Assembly: GCA_021397845.1 (NCBI GenBank)
Contig: CM038049.1
Span: 103,756,877-103,820,876, forward strand
Origin: Areca catechu
Lineage: Eukaryota; Streptophyta; Magnoliopsida; Arecales; Arecaceae
Direction: 5' to 3'
DNA: 64,000 bases
The notes beneath the pieces were generated by a model. The model worked only from the letters and a program-made list of their open reading frames with translations, was not told the origin of the DNA and ran no database searches. This document shows positions 10,798 to 22,085 of this stretch, piece after piece. Position numbers and translations under genes: made by a program. Each line of letters opens with the position of its first letter. Positions within the stretch are counted from its first letter, which is position 1.

Positions 10798-12285
10798 GCT
10801 CACAGTCTAGAGATGTTAGCAGGACACCCCAGCAAATCCGCCATCTACCACCTGAATCATAGCCCAGCACCTCAAGTCGGGAAACTCCTGAAGCCCTATA
10901 GCTATCACCGTGCTCACAGTCCAGAGATGTCAGCGAGACTCCCCAGCAGTTCTGCCATCTACCGCTTGAATCACAGCTCGGCACCTCAAGCTAGGAAACT
11001 CTTGAAGCCCCGCACCTATCACCATGCTCATAGTCTGGAGATGTCAGCAAGACTCCCTAGTAGTTCCACCATCTACCACCTGAGTCAAAGTCCGGCACCT
11101 CAAGTCAAAAAACTCCTGAAGCCCCACACCTATTGTCGTGTTCATAGTCTAGAGATGTTAACGGGACTCCCCAATAGTTTTGCCATCTATTGCCTGACTC
11201 ATAGCCCGGCACCTCAAGCTGGGAAACTCTTGAAGCCCTGCACCTATCACCATGCTCATAGTTCAGAGATGTCAGCGGGACTCCCTAGTAGTTCTGCCAT
11301 CTATCACCTGACTTACAACCCGACACCTCAAGCCGAGAAATTCCTAAAGCCCCGCACTTGTCACCGTGCTCAGAGTTCAGAGATGTCAGCAGGACTCCCC
11401 AACAGTTCTACCATTTACCAACTGACTCATAGCCTGGCACCTCAAGCCAGAAAACTCCTAAAGCCATGCACCTATAACCGTGCTCACAGTCCAGAGATGT
11501 CAGCGGGACTCCCCAGCAGTTCTGCCATCTACCGCCTGACTCACAACCCAGCACCTCAAGCTAGGAAATTCTAGAAGCCCCATACCTGTCATCGTGATCA
11601 CAGTCCAGAGATGTTAGCAGGACTCCCCAGCAGTTCTGCTATCTATCGCCTGACTCATAGCCCAGCACCTCAAGCCGTGAACCTCCTGAAGCCCCATACC
11701 TATCATCGTGCTCATAATCCGAAGATGTTAGTAGGACACACCAACAGTTCCACCATTTATCGCCTGACTCATAGCCTGGCACCTCAAGCCAGGAAACTCT
11801 TGAAGCCCTATACCTATCACCATGCTCACAATTCTAAGATGTCAGCGGGACTCCCTAGCTATTCTGCCATCTACCGCCTGACTCATCGCCCAGCACCTCA
11901 AGCTGTGAAACTCTTGAAGCTGCATACTTGTCACCATGCTAACAGTCCGGAGATGACAGCAAGACTCCCAAGTAGTTTTGCCATCTATCACCTAACTCAC
12001 AGCCCGACATCTCAAGCCGGCAAACTCACGAAGCCCCACACCTATCACCGTGCTCATAGTCTGGAGATGTCAGTGGGACTCCCCAGCAGTTTTGCCATCT
12101 ACACCTAACTCATTGCCCAGCACCTCAAGCCAAGAAACTCCTGAAGCCTCACACCTATCACCATTCTCATAGTCCAGAGATGTCAGCGAGACTCCCTAAA
12201 AGTTTTGCCATCTATCGCCTAGCTCAAAGCCCAGCACCTTAAGCCAGGAAACTCCTGAAGCCCCGTACCGATCACCTTAAGCCCA
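10798..12285. repeat. 114-bp satellite array, about 13 units
   Basis: GAGATG marks unit starts at 10810, 10924, 11038 and 11152, and this continues to 12177. Thirteen units occur with an almost exact 114-bp spacing. A further partial unit lies at 10260-10335, left of the 30-bp array, so the short array is embedded in the long one. The plus strand is open for 253 and then 165 codons with a 38-residue period. I regard this as repeat-driven, not a gene. Confidence 0.95.
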
Positions 12286-13292
12286 TGTGCCAACCATGGA
12301 CCAAGCCCATGCACCAACCATGGAGGCCGCCCAAGCCTTGCATCAAGCCTATGCGCCCAAGCCTTTGAACACCAACCCAAATCCCAATGGAGGATGCCTT
12401 TGCTGCCCAAAGTCCAAGCCAAATTCCACCTTGGCGTCCAAGCCCAAGTGAGAGGCCCTTGACCAAGTCAAAGAAGGAGAGAAGTTCAATTTAAACACGG
12501 AGATTTTGTTCTAGTTTTATTCAAAGTGTATACTCCTAGTTCTATGCAACTTTGTAACCCTCTCCCACTCAATTTTGTATTCCTATCCTAACAAGGAGAG
12601 GGCATAGGAACATCTATAAATACCCCACCCCTCCACCCTCTTGTAATTAATGATCAATTATTATGAATTGTTATGAATGAATCTCTCTTGAGATTTCCTC
12701 AAAATTTTGAGTGAATTTTTGTGTGATTTAGGGTATCTATGTGATCCCTTCGAGAATCTGTGTGATCCCTGCACCCTGCCTCCAAGCCACCAGCCTTCTT
12801 CATCTCTTGGCCGCCATCCTCAAGCCACTTCCCCTTCTTGTTTTAGCTATCTAGCCTACCTTTCCTTATTTTTATAACCATTATTAGGTAATTTGCAGGT
12901 CCCTCAGAGTTTACAAATCCAAGAATTTCATCTGATAAGCTTTCGGGTCACTAGATTGAAAGCCACGAATCTGCAGGGACGATAGCTTTATTTTCCATGC
13001 CACATCCAGGAGCAACGAGTGAACTCTTTGTGGATTGATCTTCAAATCTCTACTAGCTACACCCCCTAGACTCCTCTGGTAGTGGTATTGCAAAAGAGAT
13101 AGTCCTAACCAGGACTTCTTAGCCTTGGCAGCCTTATTTCTTCACTTTTAGGATTTATTTCTGTATGCCTGTGCTTCAGATTTTCTATAAAATCTCCTAC
13201 TTAATATCTTGTCTTGAAATTTAGGATACAAACTCCTAACTTAATTGCTAACAACAAAAAAATAACTAGCATGCATAAATAGTCCCGTATCA
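12286..13292 (+). repeat. 5' LTR of G1, lacking its first ~600 bp
   Basis: It aligns with 17340-18337 of the 3' LTR and ends in ATCA at 13292, three bases before the primer site. The part corresponding to 16737-17330 is missing, and the 114-bp satellite abuts instead. A TATA box TATAAATA lies at 12615-12622, mirrored at 17658-17665. A short internal duplication of ACCAAGCCCATGC with CAACCATGG occurs at the left edge. Confidence 0.87.
12615..12622 (+). promoter_or_regulatory. TATA box in the G1 LTR
   Basis: TATAAATA follows GGGCATAGGAACATC and precedes a C-rich stretch. The same block is conserved in the 3' LTR at 17658-17665. Position and conservation fit the LTR core promoter. Confidence 0.65.
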
Positions 13293-13295
13293 ATT

Positions 13296-13307
13296 TGGTA
13301 TCAGAGC
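13296..13307 (+). promoter_or_regulatory. Primer binding site of G1 (tRNA-Met)
   Basis: TGGTATCAGAGC, a perfect match to the 3' end complement of plant initiator tRNA-Met, three bases after the 5' LTR end. Confidence 0.95.
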
Positions 13308-14579
13308 ATGTTTAGGGCTAGTTTCTGCATCCCATAATTCTTATATATAGTCTGTTATTTTTACTGTTTCTACATTCAACTAGATCATAAAACTTTGATT
13401 CTTATTTTTCTAAATTCCTTATAATTGATAGTAATTTTCAAAATATTCTCATGATTTATTTCTATCTGTAGAATTTTTCACACCTATTTTCTTTAGCCCT
13501 AGAAAACTCCTGCATCCTATCTTTGCATTAGCAGTCTGATTTTTGATCTATTTAGTTATCTTAAGAATTTTATTTTTCATCAAAATTTACACTATGTACT
13601 CCCTATTTAGTCCTTATAATTTTTGCAATTTTTAATTACTTTTATAGGAAAAAATAAAACAAAAACTGCATCTTAGAAACCCTAACTAAAATCTTGAACT
13701 TCTGCATACAGTCTGAAAAACCTAGGTTTTAAATTATCATTCGAATTTTTCTTTACATGAAATTTGGTAAGGATCATATGCATTGTTATTCCTCTGTGTT
13801 GAATTTTTTATAATATTTTTATGCACTGAAAACTAAACCAAATTCTACTTCCAAACAAACCCTTATTTCTGTTCAGCATATTTGATTAAACCAAATCTAA
13901 TCAACATCCAAACCCTACCTCACCCAAGCCCAAATTTTGTTTGTTAACTTAACCAGCTTAAACTTAATTTGTCATCTTATAAAAGATCAAAATATATATA
14001 TATATATTTTGATTGTTTTAGATTGCATTAGGCTCATTAAGTGTCATCATTTCATCTAATCAATCTTAAAGGCAATTTCCTCTCTCAAATAAGGGTAGGA
14101 TTTCATCACCTGTCCTAGGTCCAAAACAACCACCCAGCATTAGAACCAAATCCTTAACAAAAATTAATTAGCAAACTAATTGCTCTAGTGAGCTTAGGGA
14201 CACCAACAGGTTGGGTCTGAATTGTGTGGGCCAACTAGTGCACTTAATTCCCCAGCTATTACTAAAAACTGGTGTCTAAGGCTAGAGGTCTAGAGGCAAA
14301 CGCCCTAAGTGGACTGGTGGTTTTTTATTAGGACCCTGTCACATACAGGGAGAGCCTCCCACCACCCCACCTCTTACCTGGCCAATGGAAGGATTAGCTG
14401 ATAAGTTAAGTGTAAGTTGAGTAGACCCATTCAATTTTGGCTCTAGGTCTAGCAAACCATAGTCCATAGTAACCTTGTGTGCGTGACTACATCATACCAC
14501 CTTGCTTATTTGATTGCATGACCACTAGACTAGGGACCAAATATCAATAGTTTAAACCCCAACCTATCTCAACCATTGA
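13308..14579 (+). other. G1 leader, no gene
   Basis: AT-rich and non-coding. The block near 14150-14480 (a boxed 'first base of gag' style region with TACCTGGCCAATGG) is similar in layout to 41040-41400 in G2 and 50600-50950 in G3, so it is the family's common leader. Confidence 0.6.
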
Positions 14580-15385
14580 ATCCAATCTTGAAGCTCTCAT
14601 TAAGGCCATGATGAGCAGCTAACCATCGAGATGAACTAGATGAACTTCAGGTTTGACCAAACCAATATCCAAATCCAAAATCAACTAGCCCAGATGAACC
14701 AGTCCAACACTCAATCCCAAAACTAGTTTGCCCAGTTAACTGCTCAGTTATACCAAATGACCCAATCCTATACCTAAACCCATATTAGGCTTGACCACTT
14801 CACCAATAGGTTTGACCAGGTAGGGAACCAATTAGGAAACCTAGAGAAAACCCCTAAAACTCATCCTAGACCTAAACCAGAGCCCAACTTAGGAGAGCCC
14901 AATACCTTGACCCATACTTAGAACCCAATCCTAGGAGATCCACAACCTATAGACCAGATTTCAAATCCTATGAACCTAGTTCCTATACACCCAGATCCTC
15001 TGAACCCAGATCCTATATATCCCCATCCTACGAGTCCAAGGGACCCATGATCCTTTGTCGACCTGAATCAAAAAGGAGTGGTACCATTATGGCTTATAGG
15101 GAAGATAGAGGCAAGTCTGTAAAGGTTTAAAGGAGTTCCAATCCTCCAAAAGTGTGTTTTAGATGTTTCAAACTAGCCCATTTTGTTAGCCAATGTCCAG
15201 TCAGCACCTTACACCTAGGTGAGTTAGATGAAGATGAGTTTGAACCCATTGTTGACCCTGAAGAAGAGGTATATGAGGCTGATCCAAGTTTGGTAGAGGA
15301 GTATAAAGATGATGAGCCTATTGAAGATTTAGAGGAAGAAACTCCTGAGCCCATTGATGAACTAAAGAAGACATTAATAAGTTGA
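14580..15385 (+). pseudogene. G1 gag, N-terminal part and zinc knuckle
   Basis: The first part is riddled with stops and lacks the central Retrotrans_gag domain seen in G2. From 15152 a 77-codon open piece carries a complete zinc knuckle, CFRCFKLAHFVSQC, fitting CX2CX4HX4C. A strongly acidic tail rich in Glu/Asp follows, matching the acidic tail of the G2 protein (EEEIYEPDISLIDEYKEEE). The knuckle is the nucleocapsid signature and is absent from the otherwise better preserved G2 gag. Confidence 0.78.
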
Positions 15386-16140
15386 GTCTAGTAGAGATAC
15401 CTGTAGAAGACTTAGAATTAGTTGACCTAGTAGATATCTAGATAGAAGCCAACCCAAAGTTAGTTAACCCTAACCATACCCTGAATGAAGTCAACCCAAA
15501 GGTAATTGACCTAGACCACACCCAGATTGAACCTGTAGTGGAAGACTCGCTAGAGCAAGAGAACTTGGATACTACTACTAGAGTTCTACCTGAGGAGACA
15601 CTAGAAAAGAATCCAATTATAGAGCCTAGTCCAAAATGCCAAGTGGAAATTATTGGGGATATGGTTTCTTTAATTCAGTACCCTCAAGAGGAGTTCACCC
15701 TTTCAATCCCAGTTCAAGATCTCTTCCCAAAAATTGTTGACCCATCCTTCCATAGCATGGACCTTTTCTTGCCCATAGACATAACTCAATGTTCATACAT
15801 TAAGGTCAGTCTCCTTAGCCCAGAACTAGTCCCTGAATCCCCTTCCTATTTACTACCCTTCCTTGAGTCGTCTCATGTGTCTAGAACCATTAGGTTACAT
15901 TTTATTGAAATTATCAAGTTACATGAATCTTTAGAGCCCATCCCATTTCTTTCCTACTTATGGTATACCTTATGGCATTTACTAGAAGTTCATTGTAAAT
16001 TTTCATGAGCATGTCAAACTAGGGTCAAACCTAGAGAGCCTAAATTCTGTTAGGTTTATACCCAAAGAGTCTAATAAATTTCCTCTGATAGGAATACCTA
16101 TTCGAGTCTATTAAGTATTGGTTTTGAGTCTAATAAGTCC
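15386..16140 (+). pseudogene. G1 Gag C-terminal region fused to an integrase-core fragment
   Basis: The open stretch 15538-16008 (156 codons) is in another frame from 15152-15385, so one frameshift separates them. Its last 25 residues, LSYLWYTLWHLLEVHCKFS, align with the integrase core of G4 (SYFWKTL, then KFS). Here they follow directly on Gag-type sequence ESSHVSRTIRLHFIEI. The piece after KFS (GGTCAAACCTAGAGA, then TGTTAGGTTTA) is shared with G2 and G3. The catalytic Asp that precedes this motif in real integrases is missing. Confidence 0.8.
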
Positions 16141-16736
16141 CCAGACATAATTCATCTGTCCACACCTGCAATGACCTTTGCACAGCATTTGCATTAGGAC
16201 ATTAGCCAAAAGATTGATTTAAGTAATGAAATCTATAAAAACTAGCTAATTCCAAAAAGAAAGCCAATGAATTTAATATAGGAAATTTTGTTATGGTTAA
16301 GAAGCTTCATGCTCACAAAGTCGAACCCTTTAGAGTGATAAAATATATGGAACCCAATGCCTATGTGTTTAATCTGACCTTGGATTTAGGCATTAGCTTT
16401 ACCTTCAATATCGCGAACTTGGTTGAGTATAGGGAATCGGCAGTGATTCCTAGTAAGATTTTTGGACCTCACCCATCCTTTAAGAGAGAAACCTTACCTG
16501 AGTGTCCACTAAATTTGCCCAAGAGAGGAATATGGATCGAGCGTATCCTAGACGATCAAGCTATCATGACCTGGGGTCGTGGCTATCAACATTACCTGGT
16601 CCGATGGCAAGGTTGACTAGAATCCGACTATTCATGGTTTACTCGAGAGGACCCATAGCACCTCAACACAAACTTACTGCCAGCACCAGACTAACCTATA
16701 CTCGACAGGGTCGAGTTCCTCCCACCCTGGGAGAAT
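16141..16736 (+). pseudogene. G1 integrase C-terminal domain and chromodomain
   Basis: The stretch reads from remnants resembling PLDLISL and KIDLSNEIYK through the GPY/F-type module (KLHAHKVEPFRVIK, PNAYVFNL, FNIANLVEYRE; open 16293-16616). It ends in a chromodomain: ERILDDQAI, then YLVRWQG, then an in-frame TGA and DYSWFTRED. Chromodomains of this type are thought to guide integration to heterochromatin. The frame then reaches the polypurine-like CCACCCTGGGAGAAT at the LTR edge. Confidence 0.85.
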
Positions 16737-18337
16737 TGATGGGGACATCAGGTCAACCCTAGTTCACTATGGATCCTTGAGTTTTGAGTCCCTTAGCCAT
16801 GATCCAAATTTTGTCTTTGAGTCTAATAATCTGGCTGTGTTAGCCATTTGAGTCCTGTATTTGGGACTTGAGTTTTGTTTTTCATAACTTGTCACACTTG
16901 AGTCCTGTATTTAGAGTCGACTCACAACATTTGGGTTTATGAGTCAAGTTTTTGGTTATGTTTAGCTCAGTTGAGCTTAGTTATTCAAGTCAGCTCATTG
17001 TGAGGCTATAGTTATTTTGGTCTTGTTACGTCATTTTGGGTCTTGTGTCAAATTGAGTACTATAAAAAGTTGAGTTGTCTAAACCCTAGTCCAGTCTAAT
17101 TGAGTCTTGTAAGTTGTATTTATCCAGTACAAGTCCAGGTTTGTGCAAGAGGCGGAGCACCAAAGCATAAGTCAAAGTAGAAGCCCATGAAGTCTCTCCA
17201 CTTGAAGATTCCAGGCATATTCTTCTTCCAGGTGCCCTAGCCCTTAAGTTTCTCAATCCCAGAGGCCTATGGCACCCCCGACCTTCCAAAGTCCACTTTA
17301 CGAATGGTACCCAGGAGTTTCCAGCCCACCAGGAGATATGTACCAAGCCCATGCGACAACCATGGAGGCTACCCAAGCCTTGCATCAAGCCCATGCGCCT
17401 AAGCCTTTGAACGCCGGCCCAAAGCCCAATGGAGGATGCCTTTGCTGCCCAAAGTCCAAGCCCAATTCCACCTTGGCATCCAAGCCCAAGTAAGAGGCCC
17501 TTGACCATGTCAAAGAAGTAGAGAAGTTCAATTTAAACAAGGAGATTTTGTTCTAGTTTTATTCAAAGTGTATACTCCTAGTTCTAAGTAGCTTGGTAAT
17601 CCCTCTCCCACTCAATTTTGTATTCCTATCGTAACTAGGAGAGGGCATGGGAACATCTATAAATACCCCACCCATCCACCATCTTATAACTAATGATCAA
17701 TTATTATGAATTGTTTTGAATGAATTTCTCTTGAGTTTTTCTCAAATTTCTGAGTAAATTTCTGTGTGATTAAAGATATCTATATGATCCCTCCGGGAAT
17801 TTGTGTGATCCCTGCACCCTGCCTCCAAGCCACCAGCCTTCTTCATCTCTTGGCCTCCATCCTCGACCCCCTTTCCCTTCTTCTTCTTTTAGCAATCTAG
17901 CCTACCTTTCCTTGTTTTTCTAACCATTGTTAGGTGATTTGTAGGTCCCTCAGAGTTCACAAATCCAAGGATTCCATCTGACAAGCTTTCGGGTCACCGA
18001 ATTGAAGCCGTGAATCTGTAGGGTCGATACCTTTGCTTTCTAGGCCGCATCTGGGAGCGACGAGCGAACTCTTCACGGATCAATCTTCAAATCTTTGCCA
18101 GGTACATCTCCTAGACTCATCTGGTAGCGGTATTGCAGAAGAGCTAGTTCTAACCAGGGCTTCTTTGCCTTAGCGGTCCTGTTTCTTCACTTTTAGGGTT
18201 TATTTATGCATGTCTACGCTTCATATTTTTTGCAGAATTTCTTACTAAATATCGTGGCTTGAAATTTGGGATACAAACTTCTTACTTAATACCTAATAAT
18301 AAAAAAATAACTAGCATGCATAAATAGTCTTGCATCA
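16737..18337 (+). repeat. 3' LTR of G1
   Basis: 1601 bp, from TGATGGGGACATCA at 16737 to TGCATCA at 18337. The right 1 kb matches 12286-13292. ORFs inside it (17086-17508 minus, 17269-17493 plus) are spurious. The flanking five bases to the right are ACTTC. The matching left copy cannot be tested because the left end is truncated. Confidence 0.88.
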
Positions 18338-21300
18338 ACTTCATTGATGTTGCAAGTAAAAGGTACATTATCAAAGGACCCCCAACAGCCCGAGTGGTCC
18401 CAAAAAAAAAGAAGGAAGAGAAAAAGGGTAGGTTCTAGAGGGAGACCAGAGCCTATCCCTCTGTAGGCTCTTTCATGAGATGGGGGACAGGTGCACTGGC
18501 ATCCCCTTAGGCCTCCGCAGTCCCCGCCGGCAGGACCTCCTTAGTGACAGGGGCAGTCTCCAACTCAGCCATGGCAGTGGGAGCCATAGCTCCCCTTGAG
18601 TCTCCATCAAGGCCACCCGGGACCACGATCTTGTCTAGCCTCAGCCCTGGGAAGCGATAGGCCACCAAAGATTTGCAGACCCTAAACCCTTTGACGAAGA
18701 AATCAATGCTGCCTCTCAGACTTCATCGACAAACTCGATCGACCATTGAATCTAGGCACCGCCTCGGTGAACTCCTTCTTGGTGGCCTCTATCAGAGCCA
18801 CCACCCCAGCAGCTTTCTCCTAGACCATCAACAACCGAGCATGCACCACCTCCAGCTATGCCTAGAGGCCTCTCATCAGCTCTTCCACCCGGACAATGCC
18901 GGCCTTAAGATTTTCTGCCAGGCGAGAGGCCCGATCCCTTTCCCGGGCCAAGGATGCTTCAAGGTCCCTGACCTGATTCTCAGCATCGACCACTTCGGCC
19001 TAGAGGACCTATTCCTCTCCTCTAAGGCCCATGCCCTATCAGCCTGCTCCTTGGCCTTAGCCACCAATGACATCCTTTCCCTCTCCCACTGCGTGTAGTG
19101 GTAACGAACGAGAAGAATGTTGGTCCCGATCTGCACCATCAAAGATGTTAGCTATGGCAGTCAGATTGAAGCAAAAGAAAGGTAGAAAACTACCATGAAG
19201 AAGAGAAGAAGAGTGCCAAGAAGGGCCTCCGCCAGCATCCTGCCTTGCCTCTCGTGACGGTAGCATGACTGGATCGCAAACTCCATCATGCACTCTGCGA
19301 GCGCATGATCATGAGTGATCGCCAAATTCGGTCTAACACCAAGTTCTGCCCTCCGGACAGTAGCCCTCCACAGTGCAAAGGGCACCACTGCATCTGGGAG
19401 AGCCACCTCTGAAGGCATCTCATCTGGTGGTGAGGAGCTCATCATCGCAGGTGATGGCGTCGATGATGGTTGCTCCACCACCCCTTCTCCCTCTGTGTCC
19501 ACCTCGATGACTGCAGGAAGGTGGACCACAACCACTATAGCCAGCCTGGCTAGCATGCTTGTGCCAGGTTCTTAGGCTAGAAATTGGGCTCGCTGCTCTG
19601 AAGGCCCAGGGGCTGGTTCGACCGTTTGCCCTACAGGGCCAGAGACTGAAGCAGGCCCTGCCTCTTGGCTGGGCTCCACCTGGGCCCTCTTTGGTGGAGC
19701 CTCCCTGGGCCCGAATGGCAGCCCTCTCTTGTGGGTGACTTCCAGAAGCTCTTTCATTGAGAACTTCATGCCTACAGGAAGATGATAAAGTTCAGCAATA
19801 AGCCAAAAAAGGGCTCATTGAAGAAGAGATACACATCCTGACTCACCTAGCCCCTGGATTGGGATGATCCCAGTGTCGAATAATTTCTTCTTTGATAGTA
19901 GAACCTCGAGAGGAGGAATCTGATCGGAAATAAGCTAGTCATATACTTCTCGATCAGAGGCCTCCACCTGGGAGTTCTGATTTGGTATCCAGTCTGGATC
20001 ACTCCAGACCCAGTCCACCCCTTCAATAGAAGCAAAGAAGAATTTTGCCTTGCACCCCTTGATGGAAGAGGGGTGCTTAAACATTATCCATGTTAGGCGA
20101 GGATAAATGCACCACCACCCGTCCTTGGTCTGGTGGCGTTTTAGGGTAAAAAAGGCCCTAAACAAGGAGAAGCGGGCAACAATCCCTTGGAAGTGGTAGA
20201 AAACAATGAAGCAGTTGATGACCCTAATGGCGTTGAGATCCAACTGGGCTGGAACAAGATGGTAGTTGCTTAGAAAAAAGAGAAAGAAGAAATGGAAAGG
20301 CAAGTGAAGTCTCTCAAGAAAGAACTCTTCATAGAGAGCTATTCAACTTAGGCCAATAGAGGTGACCTGCTCACCCGGTAGTGGGACCGAGAGCCAGATA
20401 GAGTTTGGGATCCTGAAGGTGGCCCAGATCATAGAGAGATCCTCCCCGATTATCATCGAAGCTATGCCCAAAGGCCCGGTCAGACGGGAAGACCTAGAAG
20501 AAGCAATGGGAGCAGAAGAGATGGAAGGAGCAGAAGGGACCTTGGGCCCACTGATGACTACTCCGGTCGGGCAAACGTTTCTATGGATGATTAGAGGGAT
20601 CCCCGGTAGGGTTACCAGAAAAGCGATGGTGTTGACCAGATGCAGCCATCTGAGATCAAAAAAAGAAGGGGGTGTACAGGAAAAGGAGACCTTAGAGCCC
20701 TACAGTAAGAATCAGCCTAGCCAAAAAAGAAGGAGAAGGCCAAAGGAGACTAACCTAGTTATTAAGGAAAAAGACAGTCGGGAGAAGGAAGAAGCACTGG
20801 CCTGGTAGTGAGCAGGAAAGTTCTGAAACAGGCGACTTGGGAAAAAAGTTTACCCTTTCTTCAAAGCTACCAGACTACAGCCGTACATCCTTTCAGCACT
20901 CCCGCCACCGGATTGGCACCACATGGCAATATCGCCTGAAGGCGATACCCCGATGCAACAAAAACAGCCTCGAGTCGTACATCCACCATTATGCTTTCTC
21001 GGACCCACTGATATGGCACCCCAATACTAGCCTCAAGGCATGGCATGCGAAGTGGCGGTGATCATGGCATTTTATGGTGCCAGTCTCAGCCTTTCCGTGT
21101 CAGCTCTATAATAACCTCCTTAGCCCTGAGCACGACGTTTTGTCAGGACTTGGGAATAGGAGACCAATGAAAAAATGACATCACTGGGTCCCGCAGGATC
21201 CATTCGACGGATATTGCAACCATAAGCTCTATCCCATCAAGCCCTTTACTGGGCTAGCTACCCCCATGTCGAGACTCCAGTAGAGGCCAAATTTTTCTCC

Positions 21301-22085
21301 AAGTCTTCCCATCGAGCTAGCTCCTCCAAAGTGCACACTAGCGGAGCGCGCAATTGCGGCCCCCGGCAGGCCCCCCTTCGAAGCAGCTCAGGCGAAGAAG
21401 AAGGAGGAGACAAGAAGAAGAAGCGCACGGTAGTCAAACAAAATCCTTCATTGATCAAAAGTCCCTTGCATCCTACGGACGTTCCCGATAAGCCATGAAG
21501 ACTCCCGGAGATCTATGTTACAAGTAAGAAGGGATTCTCCAAGGTAGTACTCCCGGAAGTAGCTGGGGGTGCACCAATCCATCTTTCAGGAGGGCTTCCT
21601 AGGAAGGAGGATGGCGTTGCCTCCGCCTCTAATGGCCCGTTCTCCCTAGGAAGTCACCGGGTCTCTAGAGCTCGGCATTGGTTCCAGCTGGAGGATGCGA
21701 GTACCCTTTTGTAAGTGAACATCTGAGGAAGGGGTACGACGACACATCCTCCTTAACCATGCCGTCCTTCATAGATTTCACCAATCTAGTGATTCCAAGC
21801 TTAGCTGCGGTCACTCCTCGTTGGGCCACTCTAAGTAGCACCGTGACAACCACAGCCTTCTCCATTGTGACCATCGTTGTCCCCTCATTCATTTGCATGA
21901 CCAAGCGCATGGAGACGTCGGTGATGCAAAGGATGTCCCAGTCCATGTCAGCATGATCATTACTCTCCATGCCCCAAGCACCGCATCATCTTTCGAGCTT
22001 GAGAGTCGGGGATAACTGATACGGCTATATCCGCTAACATGGAGTCCATCTAGATGCCAATTAGCTAGTAGATGGAGGTTCCACC
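18338..22085 (-). mobile_element. Degenerate Tat-like Gypsy element T1, part 1
   Basis: A minus-strand 'putative gypsy type transposon' ORF lies at about 20650-18490. Its GC-rich upstream region (20840-22085) reads like an LTR or leader of a Tat/Retand-type Gypsy element and has no gene. The element is interrupted at 22085 by M1 and resumes at 25131. G1 abuts its left side, so the 3' end is not visible. Confidence 0.6.
18490..20650 (-). pseudogene. T1 ORF with a 'putative gypsy type transposon' (PF04195-like) domain
   Basis: Minus-strand pieces at 20303-19935, 19769-19572, 19556-19161 and 19142-18876 together look like the extra ORF of Tat-type Gypsy and related non-autonomous elements. The first holds the hydrophobic/aromatic block FHFFFLFFLSNYHLVPAQL, LNAIRVINCFIVFYHFQG, FRAFFTLKR and CKAKFFFASIEG, typical of that plant family. 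Proline/serine-rich linkers and a heptad-like Glu/Arg-rich segment (KAKEQADRAWALEERN) follow. Frameshifts occur between all pieces. The function of this ORF is unknown; some relatives fuse it to gag. Family recognition is from memory of the pattern, not a search. Confidence 0.6.

Larger units (their letters stand above)
12286..18337 (+). mobile_element. Gypsy chromovirus derivative G1 (non-autonomous)
   Basis: The order is 5' LTR (5'-truncated, 12286-13292), tRNA-Met primer site, degenerate gag, a Gag/integrase-core junction, integrase tail with chromodomain, and 3' LTR (16737-18337). Both intact LTR edges have the TGAT...ATCA form. Protease, reverse transcriptase, RNase H and the catalytic integrase core are absent. 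The same arrangement occurs in G2 and G3. The chromodomain after integrase places the ancestor among chromoviruses, probably Tekay/Del-like. Confidence 0.88.

Noticed and set aside
10813..12108. Long plus-strand ORFs with a 38-residue repeat, looking like a repeat protein gene
   Set aside because: The period is 114 bp, divisible by three, so open frames arise automatically. The minus strand of the 30-bp part is open too, and there is no promoter, domain or start context.
20362..20808. 148-codon plus-strand ORF
   Set aside because: It is antisense to the T1 ORF, whose minus-strand translation continues recognisably through this interval.
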